Assembly: GCA_958298945.1 (NCBI GenBank)
Contig: OY282609.1
Span: 29,299,212 to 29,363,211, forward strand
Source: Atherix ibis
Taxonomy: Eukaryota; Arthropoda; Insecta; Diptera; Athericidae
DNA: 64,000 nucleotides
Direction: 5' to 3'
Each line of letters begins with the position of its first letter. Within the stretch, counting starts at the first letter, position 1. The translations under genes and the position numbers were made by a program. Below are positions 12,441 to 24,932 of this stretch, piece by piece. The notes beneath the pieces are model-generated. The model did not search any database and had not been told where the DNA came from. It worked only from the letters and a program-made list of their open reading frames with translations.

Positions 12441-13289
12441 ACGAGGTCTGTTCAAAAAGTATCGCGAATTTTGAATTTCCGCGGGTAACGCTTATTCGAT
12501 TATCGATTTTTGTGGCGTTAAGTTGGTACCCATGTTTCTCACATATGCCGACAAGTTCGGCCATTTTGAATGATCAGTTAATTCCAAAAAATGGATCAAA
12601 GAATCTGTTTCGGGAACAAGAAAAAGCCACAGGGCGCCAGATCTAGGGAATACGGTGGCTGCGGCATTATAAGTGTGTTGTTTTTGGCCAAAAATTCGCG
12701 TACAAGCAACGATCCGTGCGCAGGGGCATTATCATGATCCAAAAGCCAATTTTTGTTCTTCCACAAATCCGGGCGTTTCTAGCGGATTGCTTCACGCAAC
12801 TTGCGCACAATTTGCAGGTTTATTCCTTATTGACTGTTCTACACTGTGGCAAGAACTCATGATGCACCACGCCCCTACAATCAAAACCTTCACATTCGAT
12901 CGAACTTGGCGCGCTTTTTTCGGTCTTGGCTCGTGCGGCAGCTTCCATTGGGATGATGAAGCTTTGGTTTCCACATCATAACCATAAACCCATGATTCGT
13001 CACCAGTTATGACCCCTTGGAGCAAATTTGGGTCGTCGCGGATAGAGTCCAACAGCCCCTTAGCAATGTTAATGCTATACTGTTTTTGGTCAAAAATGGG
13101 CAAAAATCAAAGACGAGCAAAAACACGTGCAAGCAAAGGAGCTGTCAAAAATAAACTGAACATTCAAAATGGCCGAACTTTTCGGCTAAGTGAGAGACAT
13201 GAGTACCAACATAACGCCACAAAAATTGAAAATCGAATATACGTAAACAGCGGAAATTCCAAATTTTCGATAATTTTGAACAGACCTCG
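12441..13289 (-). mobile_element. Palindromic mariner-like element (P3)
   Basis: Begins CGAGGTCTGTTCAAAAAG and ends with its inverse CTTTTGAACAGACCTCG-like sequence at 13289, with long inverted arms. Antisense transposase lies between, with readable MPIFDQKQYSINIAKGLLDS, GDESWVYGYDVETKA and VRSNVKVL. The helix-turn-helix region is missing and the reading stops after a short deletion. The left arm is shortened relative to P6 and P8. Confidence 0.85.
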
Positions 13290-15037
13290 TACTTTCTTGG
13301 AATTTTTGAGTTTTAAGAGTAGAAAAATCAACAAAAAATGTTGTAAAGTTTCAAATTTTTTTACATTTAATCAAACTGTATAATATAAAAACTCAGAACT
13401 ATTTTCATCAAAGTTGACCAAAAATCAAGACTACATATTTAATTATCCATCCATATCTTCGGAATTCTCTTATTTAACAATTAATATACTCTACGTCAAC
13501 GCTAATAATTATGTGTATAAATATTAATAAAATATTCAATAAATACTTTACAATCCATATCAATTATTGTATAGCATTTCTAGATTAAAAAGAAAGTTAA
13601 CAATTCTACGTTCACTCATGAATAAAGAAATAAGTTTCATAACTAAACACGTGGAAATAGATTGTTTTAATTTTTTATTCTACATTTTCCCCTATGATCA
13701 GCTTAATTGGCTCTGTTAATTAAAACATTTAAGCAAGAAGAAGATCGTCAATTTTGTTTCCTTTTACCCAATATGTACATAAATTATATGAATAAAATTA
13801 TTTTTGAAGTGTTTTTTATTTTTCCAAACAAATGAAATTGTTATTGACATTGAAAAGAATGCGATACTGTTTATGTGGAAATTCATTGTTTTTATTTTAA
13901 GAAAAACGAATAATAATTGATACTTAATTAGCTAATAATGATCATTGAAAATAGGTGAAGGTATTGGGAATTGGTAAGCGTGAAATTACTATAAAATTCA
14001 TATAAGATTCTAGCTACAAGAACAATAATAATAACAAAATACGATAATAAAAGTTATAATAGTATTTATATGGTGATTAAATGATTTCCGGAATGATTCT
14101 TTAAAATATAAAAGTCTTTTAATAATTCAGAATATTGATTTGACATTGAATAAATTTTTTTAAAGAAAGTCATACTAAAAATAATTTAATTTTTTTTTTT
14201 AAATATTAAAATTTGCTCGGTTATTTTAACTACTCTATTTCAGGGGGAAAATTGGCCTGTAATTTATTAAATATTATTAACTATCCGAAATACTGTGAAA
14301 CTCTTATTTAAATAATGTGTAATTTTAAAAATTTCAATAAAAGAAAAGTCATACGAAAAATAGTCATTTAATTGGGGAGAATGGGATTAAATAAAGCTCC
14401 ATAATTGTAAGTTTAATTAAAACCTAATAAATTATCTTCTAAGATATATAAAAGAAATTTTAATAAAACGGAATTCATCAAATCCAAATTTAAGCATTAG
14501 CACTTATTACAGGTACTTTATGACAAGTAAACTTATCCAATTGCTATCCTTTTTCAAATAGAATTAAATAATAAAATTAAATTTTATTATACAAGTATAA
14601 AATTTGAATAGAATAGATATGAAAATAATTATATATAATAATAATGATTATGCTTATTTGTTGATTACAATTACAATTATTCCATTTTATTGTATTTTTA
14701 ATTGTTATTATCATAAAATTAACTGGCACGCATACAAATTAAAATGTTTATAAGAAATTGTAGATGTTATAAAAAGTATTAATTATTTTTGCAAGAAGTC
14801 GTTGAGTAATGATTTTGAAAGTAATTTAAGGATACTCTACATAATTATGAATATTTTATGAAATATTTGAAAGCCTCTAGAAAGTTCATAACATATAATT
14901 AGAAGTCTAGAAAATATTTGGAAAATACTATAGGAAAGTAACTATTCAAAATTTTCCTGGTAAAATAAAACTATTTCCTCCGCTTTTAATAATAAAGAAC
15001 ATTTTTTTACACATTAGCTCAAAACATCAACTAAGCA
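13290..15037. other. AT-rich spacer
   Basis: About 1.7 kb of strongly A+T-rich DNA. I see no coding frame, RNA gene or dispersed repeat in it. Confidence 0.6.
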
Positions 15038-16304
15038 CCAGGTGTATAAGCTTAAATCCGTTGTTTTTTAGTCAAAAAAACATATGTTGTTTTTTCATAG
15101 AAAGCAAAAACAAATTTATTCAAAGTACTTGTCCTCGCTAGCTAAACATTTTTTCCATCTCTCGGGCAATTTGTGGATACCACGCCAGAAAAATTCCTTC
15201 TCTTTCGAGGCAAACCACTCATTAAGCCATTTTCGGACGTCTTCGTAAGAATCGAAGTTCTGCTCAGCGAGTGCGTGGGCCATCGACATAAACAGATGGT
15301 ATTCGGAAGGGGCCAGGTCTGGTGAATAAGCGGGGTGGGGTAGCACCTTCCAGTTGAGTGTCTCCAAGTAGTTTCGGACCATTTTTGACGTGTGCGATGG
15401 TGCGTTGTCGTGGAGGAAAATCAGCTTGTCATGTCTTTGTTGATAATCTGTCCATTTTTCACGCAGAGCACGGTGCAATTGGATCAGTTGTTGATAGTAG
15501 CGGTGGGCATTAACAGTTTCACCAGGTTTCAACATCTCATATTAGACGATACCATGCTGATCCCACCAAACGCACAGCATCATCTTCCGTCCGAAGCGAT
15601 TTGGTCTTGGGGAAGATGTTGATGGTTGACCGGGATCAACCCACGATTTCTTGCGTTTGGGATTCTCAAAATATATCCACTTCTCATCGCCTGTCACAAT
15701 CCGATGCAGGAACGATTTTCTTTTTTATCTGGCGAGCAACATTTCGCATGTGTTTTGGAGTTGCTCCATTTGCCTATCGTTCAATTCATGCGGCACCCAT
15801 TTTCCGATATTTTCAATCTTCCCCATGGCACGCAGATGCATGGAAATGGCTGGTTGAGTAACACCCAATTGCTCCGCCAGCATTTTTTGCAATTGGGTCT
15901 TCGTCCAAAAGAGCCTGCAATCGATGGTCCTCAACCTTTCTAGGCCGATTTTCACGCTTCTTGTTCCACAAATCCAAATTGCCGTCTTTGGACCGACGAA
16001 ACCAATCTTGGCACGTTGTTCCCGATAAAGCACTGTCACCATAGGCCTCCATAAGCATTCTATGTGATTCGTCAGCCGATTTCTTCAAATTGAAGCAGAA
16101 AAGCAGAGCTTCCCGCATATGCTCTTTTTCGGGCACAAAACTAGTCATGATAACCAAAGGAAAAATGTATGTTGTTGTACGAAATTGCTGACAATCTGCA
16201 CTGATTAATGTTGACAGATGTCAAACTCATAAGAAAAAGTATGGCGTGCCCATGGTAGCTTAATACGCTCACTCACGCCATCTATAAACAGCTTATACCC
16301 CTGG
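15038..16304 (-). mobile_element. Full-length Mos1-like mariner (M2)
   Basis: This 1267-bp copy is bounded by CCAGGTGTATAAGC and its inverse GCTTATACCCCTGG, close to the ~1.3 kb typical of mauritiana-subfamily mariners. TA follows the right end; the left flank no longer shows TA. It is the only structurally complete copy of its family in the window, but its transposase is dead (see the pseudogene entry). Confidence 0.9.
15116..16148 (-). pseudogene. Mos1-like mariner transposase
   Basis: Reads from the start codon at 16148 (MTSFVPEKEHMREALLFCFN) through the helix-turn-helix block (LAEQLGVTQPAISMHLRAMG), the linker WVPHELNDRQME, the first catalytic motif TGDEKWIYFENP, the second HDNAPSHTSKM, and ends KYFE at 15119. 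Length matches the ~345 residues of Mos1. Three defects are visible: a frameshift near 15895, an in-frame stop in what should be GIVYYEML (about 15541), and Glu for the third catalytic Asp (YSPDLAPSEYHLF). A family tag is certain; activity is excluded. Confidence 0.88.
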
Positions 16305-17881
16305 TATAATTTCAGATTCTCATTTAAAATTCTATTCGTCAATCAATATTTTGTTATGGTCATTTCTAGAAACATTTGTATGCAAATGCTAATATTTATG
16401 CGCTTTCCTTCTTGAAAAAAACAACCAATTAATCAAATGACATTTTAGTTTTTTAATCATCAGAATTCGTAAAATGACAAAAATAAATTTGGATAATTTG
16501 AATATTATTTAGTATAGCCGGAAAATTATGCAAAATAGAATAGTCGTAAATTTCCGTCTGACAGCTCTGAAATCAATGGCTTACTTAATCACAAATGTAC
16601 GCTTTGAATTTACCCATTAGTACCTCGTAAAACTGTTCATTAATGAGGCATTTTGTAATAATTTTTTTTTCGTAATTATTTAAAAATCTTAAAAGTTTTA
16701 TTAAACATATTTTTAATCTTCTCATAAATTTATAACTGATTTTTAAATTGAAAAAAAAAACTAAAGAAAATTAATTTTTATAAATTTGTGTACATTAATG
16801 TAGGTGAAGGTAAGCACAAACTATCAAATGATGGTTAAACTTTAAAGTTAATTCTACGAAAATAAGATAAAGAGGCTAGTATAACCGCAATAACACCATC
16901 AAGCTATTAACATGAAACGTCTACAAAAACTTATAATGAAAATTATAAAGACTTTTCAATTTTTTTAAAAATAATTTAGACGTCCATGATGCTACCAATT
17001 AGATCTAATACCGACATTGTGAAATAAAAAAACACAGCAACAATGTTGTGTTCTATTACAAGATTTCATATATCATTTCCAAATGTAATATTTTATCTTT
17101 CGGTACCACTGTACACATAGATTGTCATTGGTTTTGTCTATCGGATTTAGTAAATAAACATTTGATTTGATGATAATAATTTTTTATAGCAATATTTCTT
17201 ATCAAACATATCCTATACGATTTTGTAATATTCCCCAACAAATGTATGAACAGAGCTTTTTTATTATAATTATTTTATTGGCACTAAAAGCCATTATGAG
17301 TTTGAGCTTCATCAAAATTGGTTGCTCTATTGACGGCTTTCTCCCTCCAATTTCTGAAACCGAGCCATCCACTTAAAGAACGATCTGCCCCTTGAACGCT
17401 TGTAAATTAGGTTTTTAGGAGAATGTTCTTTTTTTAATGTATCCTAGTCACTGTAACCTACAATAATTCTCCAGTTTTCATATTCGCAGACAGGGCCATA
17501 ATTTAAACAAACTTGGAAAATATATCAACTCTTAAAATTGACACACAGAAAAACAGCACAAGAAAAAAAGAGAAGAAGAAATTATCAAGAATTTTCTGAA
17601 TAGCTAACAATTTCATTAAAAATAATAGAACAAATAAAAACTATTCATAAATATTTAAATTCGTACAACTTTTACTAATTTCTTATTTTGTATGAATAAA
17701 AGATTATTTGCTGCCCTAAAAGAGAAAGTAACAACTTTGTTTCCAAAAGTTAAAACTGCATTAATTACTGTTTCAAAATGTTAATTTTTATAAAATTTTA
17801 AAACTTTCAAAAATTAATCTTAATAATTTTATAAATCCAAATTGAATTTATATATTTAAATCCAAATATATGGTAAATATA
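16305..17881. other. AT-rich spacer
   Basis: About 1.6 kb of A+T-rich DNA without a recognisable gene, RNA or repeat. Small open frames such as 17167-17376 have no supporting features. Confidence 0.55.
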
Positions 17882-18768
17882 CAAGGTCTGTTCAAAAAGT
17901 ATCGCGAATTTTGTGTTTGTTCCAAAAATTATTTATTTATTCATGAATATCTATTCTGTTCCCTTCAAAGTAATCCCAACCAGATATTATACACTTGTGC
18001 TAACGTTTTTTCTAATCCCAATCCTCGAAGCACTTCAAAAAATCATTTTTTGTGATCTTGTTCAGATCTTCCTTCGATGCCGTCTTTATCTCCTCATTCG
18101 TAGCGTAGCAACGTCCTTTCATGGGACTCTTCAGTTTCGGGAACAAGAAAAAGTCACAGGAGGCCAGATTTGATCAAAAATTCAAAGTGTGTTGTTTTTG
18201 GTCAGAAATTCGCGAGCGAAGCAGAGGCGTTATCATGGCTAACGTAAGCAGAGGCGTTATCATGGTGCAAAAGCCAATTTTTGTTCTTGCAGAAATCCGG
18301 GCGTTTCTGGCGGATTTCTTCGCGCAACTTACGCATAACATGCAAGTAATATTCCTTATTAACCGTTCCACCCTGTGGCAAAAAAATCATGATGCACTAC
18401 AACCCTGCAATCGAAGAAAACTCTAAGCAAAACCTTCACACTCGGCTTTTCGTCGCTCACATCTTCTCGGCCCTCTGAGAACATTTTATACCACCGATAA
18501 ACGTTGCTTCGGTCAAAGGTAGCTTCACCATATGCTACAGTTAACATTCGGAATGCGTCTGCGTAATTAATTTTCTTTTTTATTCAAAATTTGATACAGA
18601 TGCTTTGCTCCATTTTTGGAATGGGCAAAAATCGAAGACGGGCCAAAACACATGCAAGCAAAACAGCTGTCAAAAATTAACTGAACATTCAAAATGGCCG
18701 AACTTATCAGCATAAGTGAGAGACATGAGTAGCAACATAACGCCACAATCGAATTGAACAGACCTCGT
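17882..18768 (-). mobile_element. Mariner-like element with original 3' end, internally deleted (F2)
   Basis: The left end runs CAAGGTCTGTTCAAAAAG into the authentic 3' end of the transposase, as in the copy at 6389. The right end is the 5' arm, ending GACCTCG. Minus-strand coding is fragmentary: the C-terminal part to VNKEYYLHVM, then a jump to EGREDVSDEK and the N-terminal region. The catalytic centre is largely deleted and there is a small internal duplication of TAACGTAAGCAGAGGCGTT-like sequence near 18225-18260. Confidence 0.8.
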
Positions 18769-19947
18769 ATATAATAAAATCTAAATATATTTATATACAA
18801 AATTCCATATTTTTTATATTCGATTGTCAAGAAAGAAAATCAGCAAACACAGAATTTTGCTAGCAGAAACAAGACCATTAGTTTTTTTACAAAATGGAAA
18901 GTATTCCCAATTAAATTATTCCATTTATTTTATCATATCAATTATATACGCAGAGTCTATTAAATATTGTATTAATGACTACTAACAATGCGTACACATA
19001 TTTGTGAGGTCTAGTCTCGACTTACACTAACTTGTCCATGAAGATCTTGTCGGATATTCCACAAGCACCCAGCTACTGCCTATAGAGTCTTCTACTCGGA
19101 TGGACAAGTTAGTGTAATAGAAGATATCTTAAAAATCTTAAAAGAAACAAATCTAAAACTATAATAATAATAAAAAATTACTAAAAATTATCTTCTATAG
19201 TTTTTTTGCAGACCTAATGACTACTGAGGTTGAAATCTAATTGATTGATGCCATCAACAAAATCGTTAATAATTTTACATTGAATGCGAAATCATGCCGA
19301 AGCGCTGGAAAATTTTATACATTATTATTTATTTTTTTCTTATAATTTTACCAGCGTATGCGACTATTTTTAAAGCAGGTTTGTTATAGAAAATATTAAA
19401 AATAAAAATATAAACTAATTAAGAACAATAATAATAATTATAAGATCTATCTAACATATTATTTTTGAACCGTGTCTAGGCTGAACACTTTTAAATTTCA
19501 GAAAATTTTTAACAAATCAAGTACACATATTATCAAATTCACTTGTAAACATTGCATACACTTATTACGAAAATCATATTTCCAATGCATAATAATTATG
19601 ATTTAAATAAACTAACAAAAAATAAATATCATAATAGCCTTATCTGATCATTTGTCTCTTTATTATCTCATAATAGATGGATTAAAGACAAGAAAACCAG
19701 TTCGAGGATTTGTTTTTCTTATAACCTTCATTAATTAGTACAAAATGATGATGTAACACTTTCTGAGTTTTGTAATATTTAATCTTATAGGTAGTCTCAA
19801 CCAATCAGTCTACTAGTATTACTAAAGAAAAATACCAAATCAGATGATGCAACCTAACATGCACTATTTGGAAAAATAAAAAAAAATGCATAATAAATTA
19901 ATAATAATTTATTATTACTTGTTATACCAAAAATATTTATGTATACG
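18769..19947. other. AT-rich spacer
   Basis: AT-rich, apart from the short inverted repeat described at 19022-19117. I see no gene here. Confidence 0.55.
19022..19117. repeat. Perfect 18-bp inverted repeat
   Basis: TTACACTAACTTGTCCAT at 19022-19039 is followed after 60 bp by its exact reverse complement at 19100-19117. The sequence between is not coding. It could be the ends of a very small element or a stem-loop; no target duplication is evident. Confidence 0.7.
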
Positions 19948-20152
19948 AGGTGTGACCGGAAAGTAATGAGATTGACATCATTTGAGTTCCCCTCCATATA
20001 GATTGTACGTTAGTCTATACTAGACACCTCCTAGACGTGCAGTGCAACTTAGTTTTGTAACCAAGCGACCCAGTGAGTGATAAGAAAAATTTGATTTTTG
20101 TAGTCCGTTACAAAAAATGGAACTGCAAACTTTCGATCAGCAATGTGCCATT
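19948..20152 (+). mobile_element. 5' end of another mariner-like element
   Basis: Begins after TA with CGAGGTGTGACCGGAAAG, a mariner-type terminal sequence distinct from the other families here. At 20117 an ATG opens MELQTFDQQCAI, the start typical of mariner-like transposases. The frame is cut after 12 codons by a MITE inserted at 20153. Nothing recognisable of the transposase follows on the far side of the MITE. Confidence 0.6.
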
Positions 20153-20517
20153 AGCTGTATTCGATTGGACCAATTTTGGTACTGTGCAGTAGTTCGCAGT
20201 ATGTTAGATTCTCAATAAAATGAACAATTTACTAACAGCAGTAAAATATAACCTCAAAATAGTCAACAACAATACTGAGTTTACTCACACATAAACAATA
20301 AAAACTAGGTTTATTCACACATAAAAAATACTGACAAAAATATGACTCTTCAACATAACCTGCAAAACTATCTATTTTCACTTTAGCAACTAGAATCCAC
20401 CTAACGTAAATTGTATGCGCAACTCCTGCAACAATCTGCTGTTCTGTTCGAGGTACAGTAGATGATGACAGCTACATAACTACTGCAGTAGCAAATTGGG
20501 TGCAATCGAATACAGCT
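20153..20517. mobile_element. 365-bp MITE (AGCTGTATTC family), copy 1
   Basis: Terminal inverted repeats AGCTGTATTCGATTGGACC and GGGTGCAATCGAATACAGCT. There is no coding capacity. Two further full copies, in opposite orientation, lie at 32754-33115 and 47161-47532. Those contain the same middle block, recognisable from a run ending in ATAACCTCAAAATAGTCAAC here. Target duplication is uncertain; ATT flanks both sides in this copy. Confidence 0.8.
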
Positions 20518-20639
20518 ATTATATACCGATCAATATATATGTACACATTTTTTTTTGGAATTGGATGATGGATTGGTCGACTCCACATTTATGTTCGCAA
20601 ACCCCGAATAGAAATTTTTCTTTCTATAGAGAACTGTGG

Positions 20640-22910
20640 TTAATTAGGGCAGCGGTTGACAAATTTTGCTGACAGACTCGTATCCTTAGAGGACATTTGT
20701 GCCTCATCAGTTAACCTTGTTTCAACTGCATTCGATATTGGTTGCTGAATGTTGGTAGAAGGTACCCCTGCCCTTTGAATGGGATGTAATTGATGGGTCT
20801 GTGTGGAGCACGAAAGTGCGAAGTGCCCCAGGATTGGATGGCGTAACTGGGCAAATGACGGACTATTCCCGCACATGTGAGTAGCCTATACGGTGAATGT
20901 CTGGAGAGTGGTGTGTTTCCGCGTGAATAGAAAGTAGGAGACGTGGTTATTCTTCCCAAGTCTCCGGACGGAATACGGACGGACCCGTCCTCGTATAGGC
21001 CGATATGTTTACTGCCAGTATTCGGCAAGGTCCTCGAGCGAATGATGGTTCACCGGCTGAATCGAGTAAATCGACTGAGGACGTCTGGATGCATGTAAGA
21101 CAGTATGTGGATGAGAGTGTGAGTAAATACGTATGTGGTGTGTTTGTTGACTTCAAAGTGCGTTCAACTGCCTGGGATGGGATCGCATTATTGAGCGACT
21201 GGAGGAGGTTTCATGAAAAGAAACTTCACTATGGCGAAGTTACTTCCATGAAAGGTTTGCGGGAACAATGGGAGGGTTGTTCGGCAGATTGTGCGTGGCT
21301 GCCCACAAGGATCTGTGGCCGGCCCCACCATCTGGAATATGATGATGAATGGTCTCTTAGTGCAGTTGGAGGAGACCAGTTGTGTTGTGTTCGTATATGC
21401 GGACGATCTTCTGCTCTTGATTGAGGGGGGGAGGGGGGGTAGTAGATCTGCAGTAGAGATAGCGGGAAGCTCCTATATGCAGATGGTGTCTGAATGGGGG
21501 GATAGAATTGGTGTGAAAGTTTCCGAAAGGAAAACGGTGTGTATGCTTCTGAAGGGATTTTTGGCGGCCAATAGGCCGCCCAACAATATTCGTTTAGAGA
21601 CGGTCGGGGTCCGATACACGCGAGAAGTGAAGTACCTTGGATTAAAGGTTGGAGAGAGGCTGAGCTTTCGGCCTCACTTGCAACATCTAAGGGGGCGCGT
21701 GGCCGGTTTGGTTCGCATGCTGGTGCGAGTCTTTCGCAAAGAATGGGGACTTCGATCCAGAGCAGTGAAAGTCCTGTATAAGAGTGTGTTTGTTCCGTGT
21801 GCTATGTATGCAGCCCACACATAGGGCTGACATTATGCGCCACCAGTATGCAAGGGTTGGCATAAATTCAGTTCAGCGTTTGACTCTGTATGCGTGTGTG
21901 AATGTATGTAGAACCGTTTCAACTGAGCCGCTGGAGGTTCTCGTGGGAGAAATTCCATGGGACCTGGAGGTGCTTCGTGGAAGCGTCCACTACCGTCTAC
22001 TTCGTGGCATCCCACTTACTAGTTGTTCGGTTAGTAATGATGAGGTTCAGGATCTTAGTTCACGCCAGCGGTGTGTACTGGTCCTGAGCAGAATGTACGA
22101 AACATGGCAACGTCGATGAGATGAAAGTGTGAATGGCAGATGGACGCACATGTTCATTTCGGATGTGTGCTTTGCATCTGCGTATGTATTTGAATTTGGT
22201 CTGTCCCTTGGATATTTACTCACGGGATACGGCAGTATGAATGAGTTCCTGCACAGGCGTGGGCGGCGGAGGAGAGTGCCAAGCACCTTTTCGTGGTCTG
22301 TGGCCTGTACGGGGACTTGCGTGACTGAGGTGCATGTGGGATCGTGGTGAATGATGAGGCTGTGTGAATGAGTGTGTGAATGACACGCAGGGTGGCTACA
22401 ACCGGGTGAAAGACCAAGGTCGATTCCGGTTGTATTTTCGGGTCTTGGCGAACCCGCGTACCTGAGCTGGCCTAGCGGTGCCTAGAAATTTACAAGATTC
22501 CTGACCGTAGCTCAATGAGCAGAGTACAAAACGAAGTACTCTTAAAACAAAAATTGGTACCACGGGAATCGGGGGCCCCATAGTGGAATACACTGTGCCT
22601 GATTGAGGTGAGGCGCCATTTGGCAGCTACGTGGTGGTTATAGTGAATACCCATGTCGCGGGCACGGTCTTCGGATCGCAGGTAGGAGGTAACTGGTAAT
22701 TACCATTTTGCATTTATCTCGGGCACTGTCACTGCTAATGACAGAAGAGGTTTAGATAGTCCTCGCCACCAGCAGGTGGAGAGTCAGCTTGTAACGGATT
22801 CTATCTGTTAACTTCCAGTAATGGTAGTGCGTTCATTGAGCGTAACTCGATCCCTATAGTCGTAGGCTACTCGCGGTCTTAGGTTGCAGACAACTAGGTC
22901 ACGTTAAATA
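20640..22910 (+). mobile_element. R1-clade LINE, 5'-truncated, inactive
   Basis: Across several frames the plus strand reads as an R1-type reverse transcriptase. In order: SAPGLDGV (about 20822), PSSYRPICLLPVFGKVLERM (about 20980-21040), RGCPQGSVAGPTIWN (about 21289), and the catalytic VYADDLLLL (about 21390). Then come the typical R1 thumb segments (KTVCMLLKGFL, RYTREVKYLGLKVGER, KEWGLRSRAVKVLYKSVF) and the C-terminal GRWTHMFISDVCF and LTGYGSMNEFLH. At least three frameshifts separate them. A ~450-bp 3' untranslated region follows from about 22430 and recurs alone at 30980. Endonuclease and gag regions are absent. The 28S rDNA target of classical R1 is not present at the flanks. Confidence 0.82.
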
Positions 22911-22939
22911 ACAACATATAACTGGTTGCTGAATAACCA

Positions 22940-23370
22940 AAATGTTCAATTGTATTTAGTTCCCAGTCATGCTGGCATCAGTTGGCGGGATAAGGTCTCC
23001 ATCGTCCTGTGCTTACAGTAATTCCGTTCTTTCCGCATCTACTGACCAAATGACACTTAACATCTTCGGCATAGATAAATAGACTGCGAAAATAGTGGAA
23101 GATATTTAACTTCACCAAACCAATATACTTAACAACCCCTTCAAATTCTGGGCTTACCGCACATACACATGATTCCCTCTTCGGTAACCAACCTCGTCCT
23201 TCATGCTGTTTCTGTGGTGCTCAACTTACTCATATTCTGAATAACTGCCACTTAACCCAGAATTATATTTTGAACTGGTCTCCTTCCACTTTGAAGCTCC
23301 TAGATCCAAAAACTTCTTTCATAAGTTCCGTTATAAGAAAAATCGAATAGACACCATAAAATTCAACCAC
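22940..23370 (+). pseudogene. LINE C-terminal (post-RNase H) fragment
   Basis: Frameshifted plus-strand reading resembles the segment after RNase H in the scraps at 51563 and 57895 (DHLTKMTLNIFGIDK against TKWHLTSLDKQTGS), then CCFCGAQLTHILNNCHL, a zinc-binding CCHC-like motif common at the end of I- and jockey-type ORF2 proteins, ending SFISSVIRKIE. It belongs to a third LINE family in the window and is not functional. Confidence 0.55.
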
Positions 23371-24470
23371 TTTTAATTTCTTTCTTCAAGGTACGTTCGA
23401 ACAGTCTCATTAGATAAGCGTGCAATGGCAACTCATTCATAACATGATGTCGCCAAATGGCCTAATAGTCGTCGTATAGCACCAATAATGTCAATTAAAA
23501 TTTATAGACATAATTCCTCAAGTATCACCAATTTTGAAAAAAAAATAGTCCCATTCATTTTCATAAGTAATAAATAATCCATTGCTCGTTGATGGCTCAG
23601 CTACAATACTCGTACTATGATTTTCGAGAAGTAATTCTAAATAATTTCTTAGAAATTGAAAACTTATAAACACAAAGTTATTCAAAATAAAAAAATAAAC
23701 TATTCTCAAAGTTAATTGTTGATGTTTATTTATACATTAAATAGGAATTGATTATGAGAAAACATTTGAAGAATGTAAATTATGGTTTAAAAAACATTTA
23801 AAACACGCGAGCAATACCTCTTTCCGTTCCTTTTAAAACACAATAAATAAATTTCACTAACATGTGGCACGTATTAATGCTTTATGAATCGAATTCAGTT
23901 TCCCAATGCATAAGTAAATCTACAGAAACGTTTAGTTCGAGAAAATGAAAACTATAAAAAAGTAACCAGTACGACACGACATCTTAACTTTGCTAAACAA
24001 ATAATTACTTGTACTTTGCTGAACTCAGAATACTACAAGTGTGAATAGTCAATAATCGTTCAATGAATAATGAAAAAGTAGCAAAACAAATATTATAAAC
24101 TGTACATTAATTGAGAATTATAAATTCACTATCGATCAATTTGCGATTATTTATTTGTTAATAATTCATGAAAAAAAAAAAAGAAATTTGGAAAATCGTT
24201 TAAAAAATGCAACTGATTCAGCCAGAGCAATTTTAATAGACCTCATCAATATTAAGTAATTGTCAAAGAAACAGCTTCCTTCGTCTGCCGTCCAACACGC
24301 ATAATTAGATGTTTTAAGGATGTGATTTTTGAGATTTTTCATGATTGAATATACAAAATTTTTGTGTTTTGTTTTTGTTATATTTACGGGCATGGTTTAC
24401 TTCTTGTTAATTATATGCAAATAATTTTTTGCTATTTACTTTTTAATTACTGGATGAATATTTTGAATTC
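23371..24470. other. AT-rich spacer
   Basis: A+T-rich with no supported gene. Short open frames on the minus strand (23518-23709, 24166-24393) have no family signature. Confidence 0.55.
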
Positions 24471-24932
24471 AGTCCATTTTGAGAAGGTCCGTCTTACTAA
24501 GTACTGTCCGAAGCTATATTTTTATTTGTAAAAAGATCGGCACTCAGATTATGGACTAATTTGTATACTGTCGTACACTTTCTTTTTAATTTAATTTTTG
24601 GAAATAAGATTTAAAAAAATTCATCTTGCAAGATAAAGATATTATGTTAATGAAATTGGTCGTCTACTTGAAATGAACCAATCTGCAGTTCATTATATTT
24701 TGAAAGAGCCAAAATAAGTTCTATTTGGAACAAAAAGATTGGAACTGATAAAAAAAATTATTGATGCGGAAGATCAATTTATGGTACTCACGAATAGAAG
24801 GGATATCACACCAAGGGCATCAGAAATCACGTGGTCAAGGGTAGCGAGCGTGAGTACAGTAAAAATTCAGTTGTGACAGGCAGGTCTGATGGGACAAAAT
24901 AAGAAGAAAGGGTTCGAATGGGATTGGTCACT
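24471..24932 (+). mobile_element. Tc1-like transposon 5' fragment (copy 2)
   Basis: Nearly identical to 876-1372 but lacks a ~30-bp block (GTAGCGGTAAGAAAACC and adjoining bases). It encodes the same broken Tc1 helix-turn-helix region. It ends at the same base against a mariner arm (TGGTCACTGGAAGGTCTGTT), so the composite of Tc1 fragment plus mariner was copied as a unit. Confidence 0.7.

Noticed and set aside
20640..22910. R1 element within a 28S rRNA gene
   Set aside because: No 28S rRNA sequence is recognisable at either flank; the element is in ordinary AT-rich DNA.
24471..24932. Intact Tc1 transposon
   Set aside because: Lacks the catalytic domain and right end, has stops and ends at a mariner junction.
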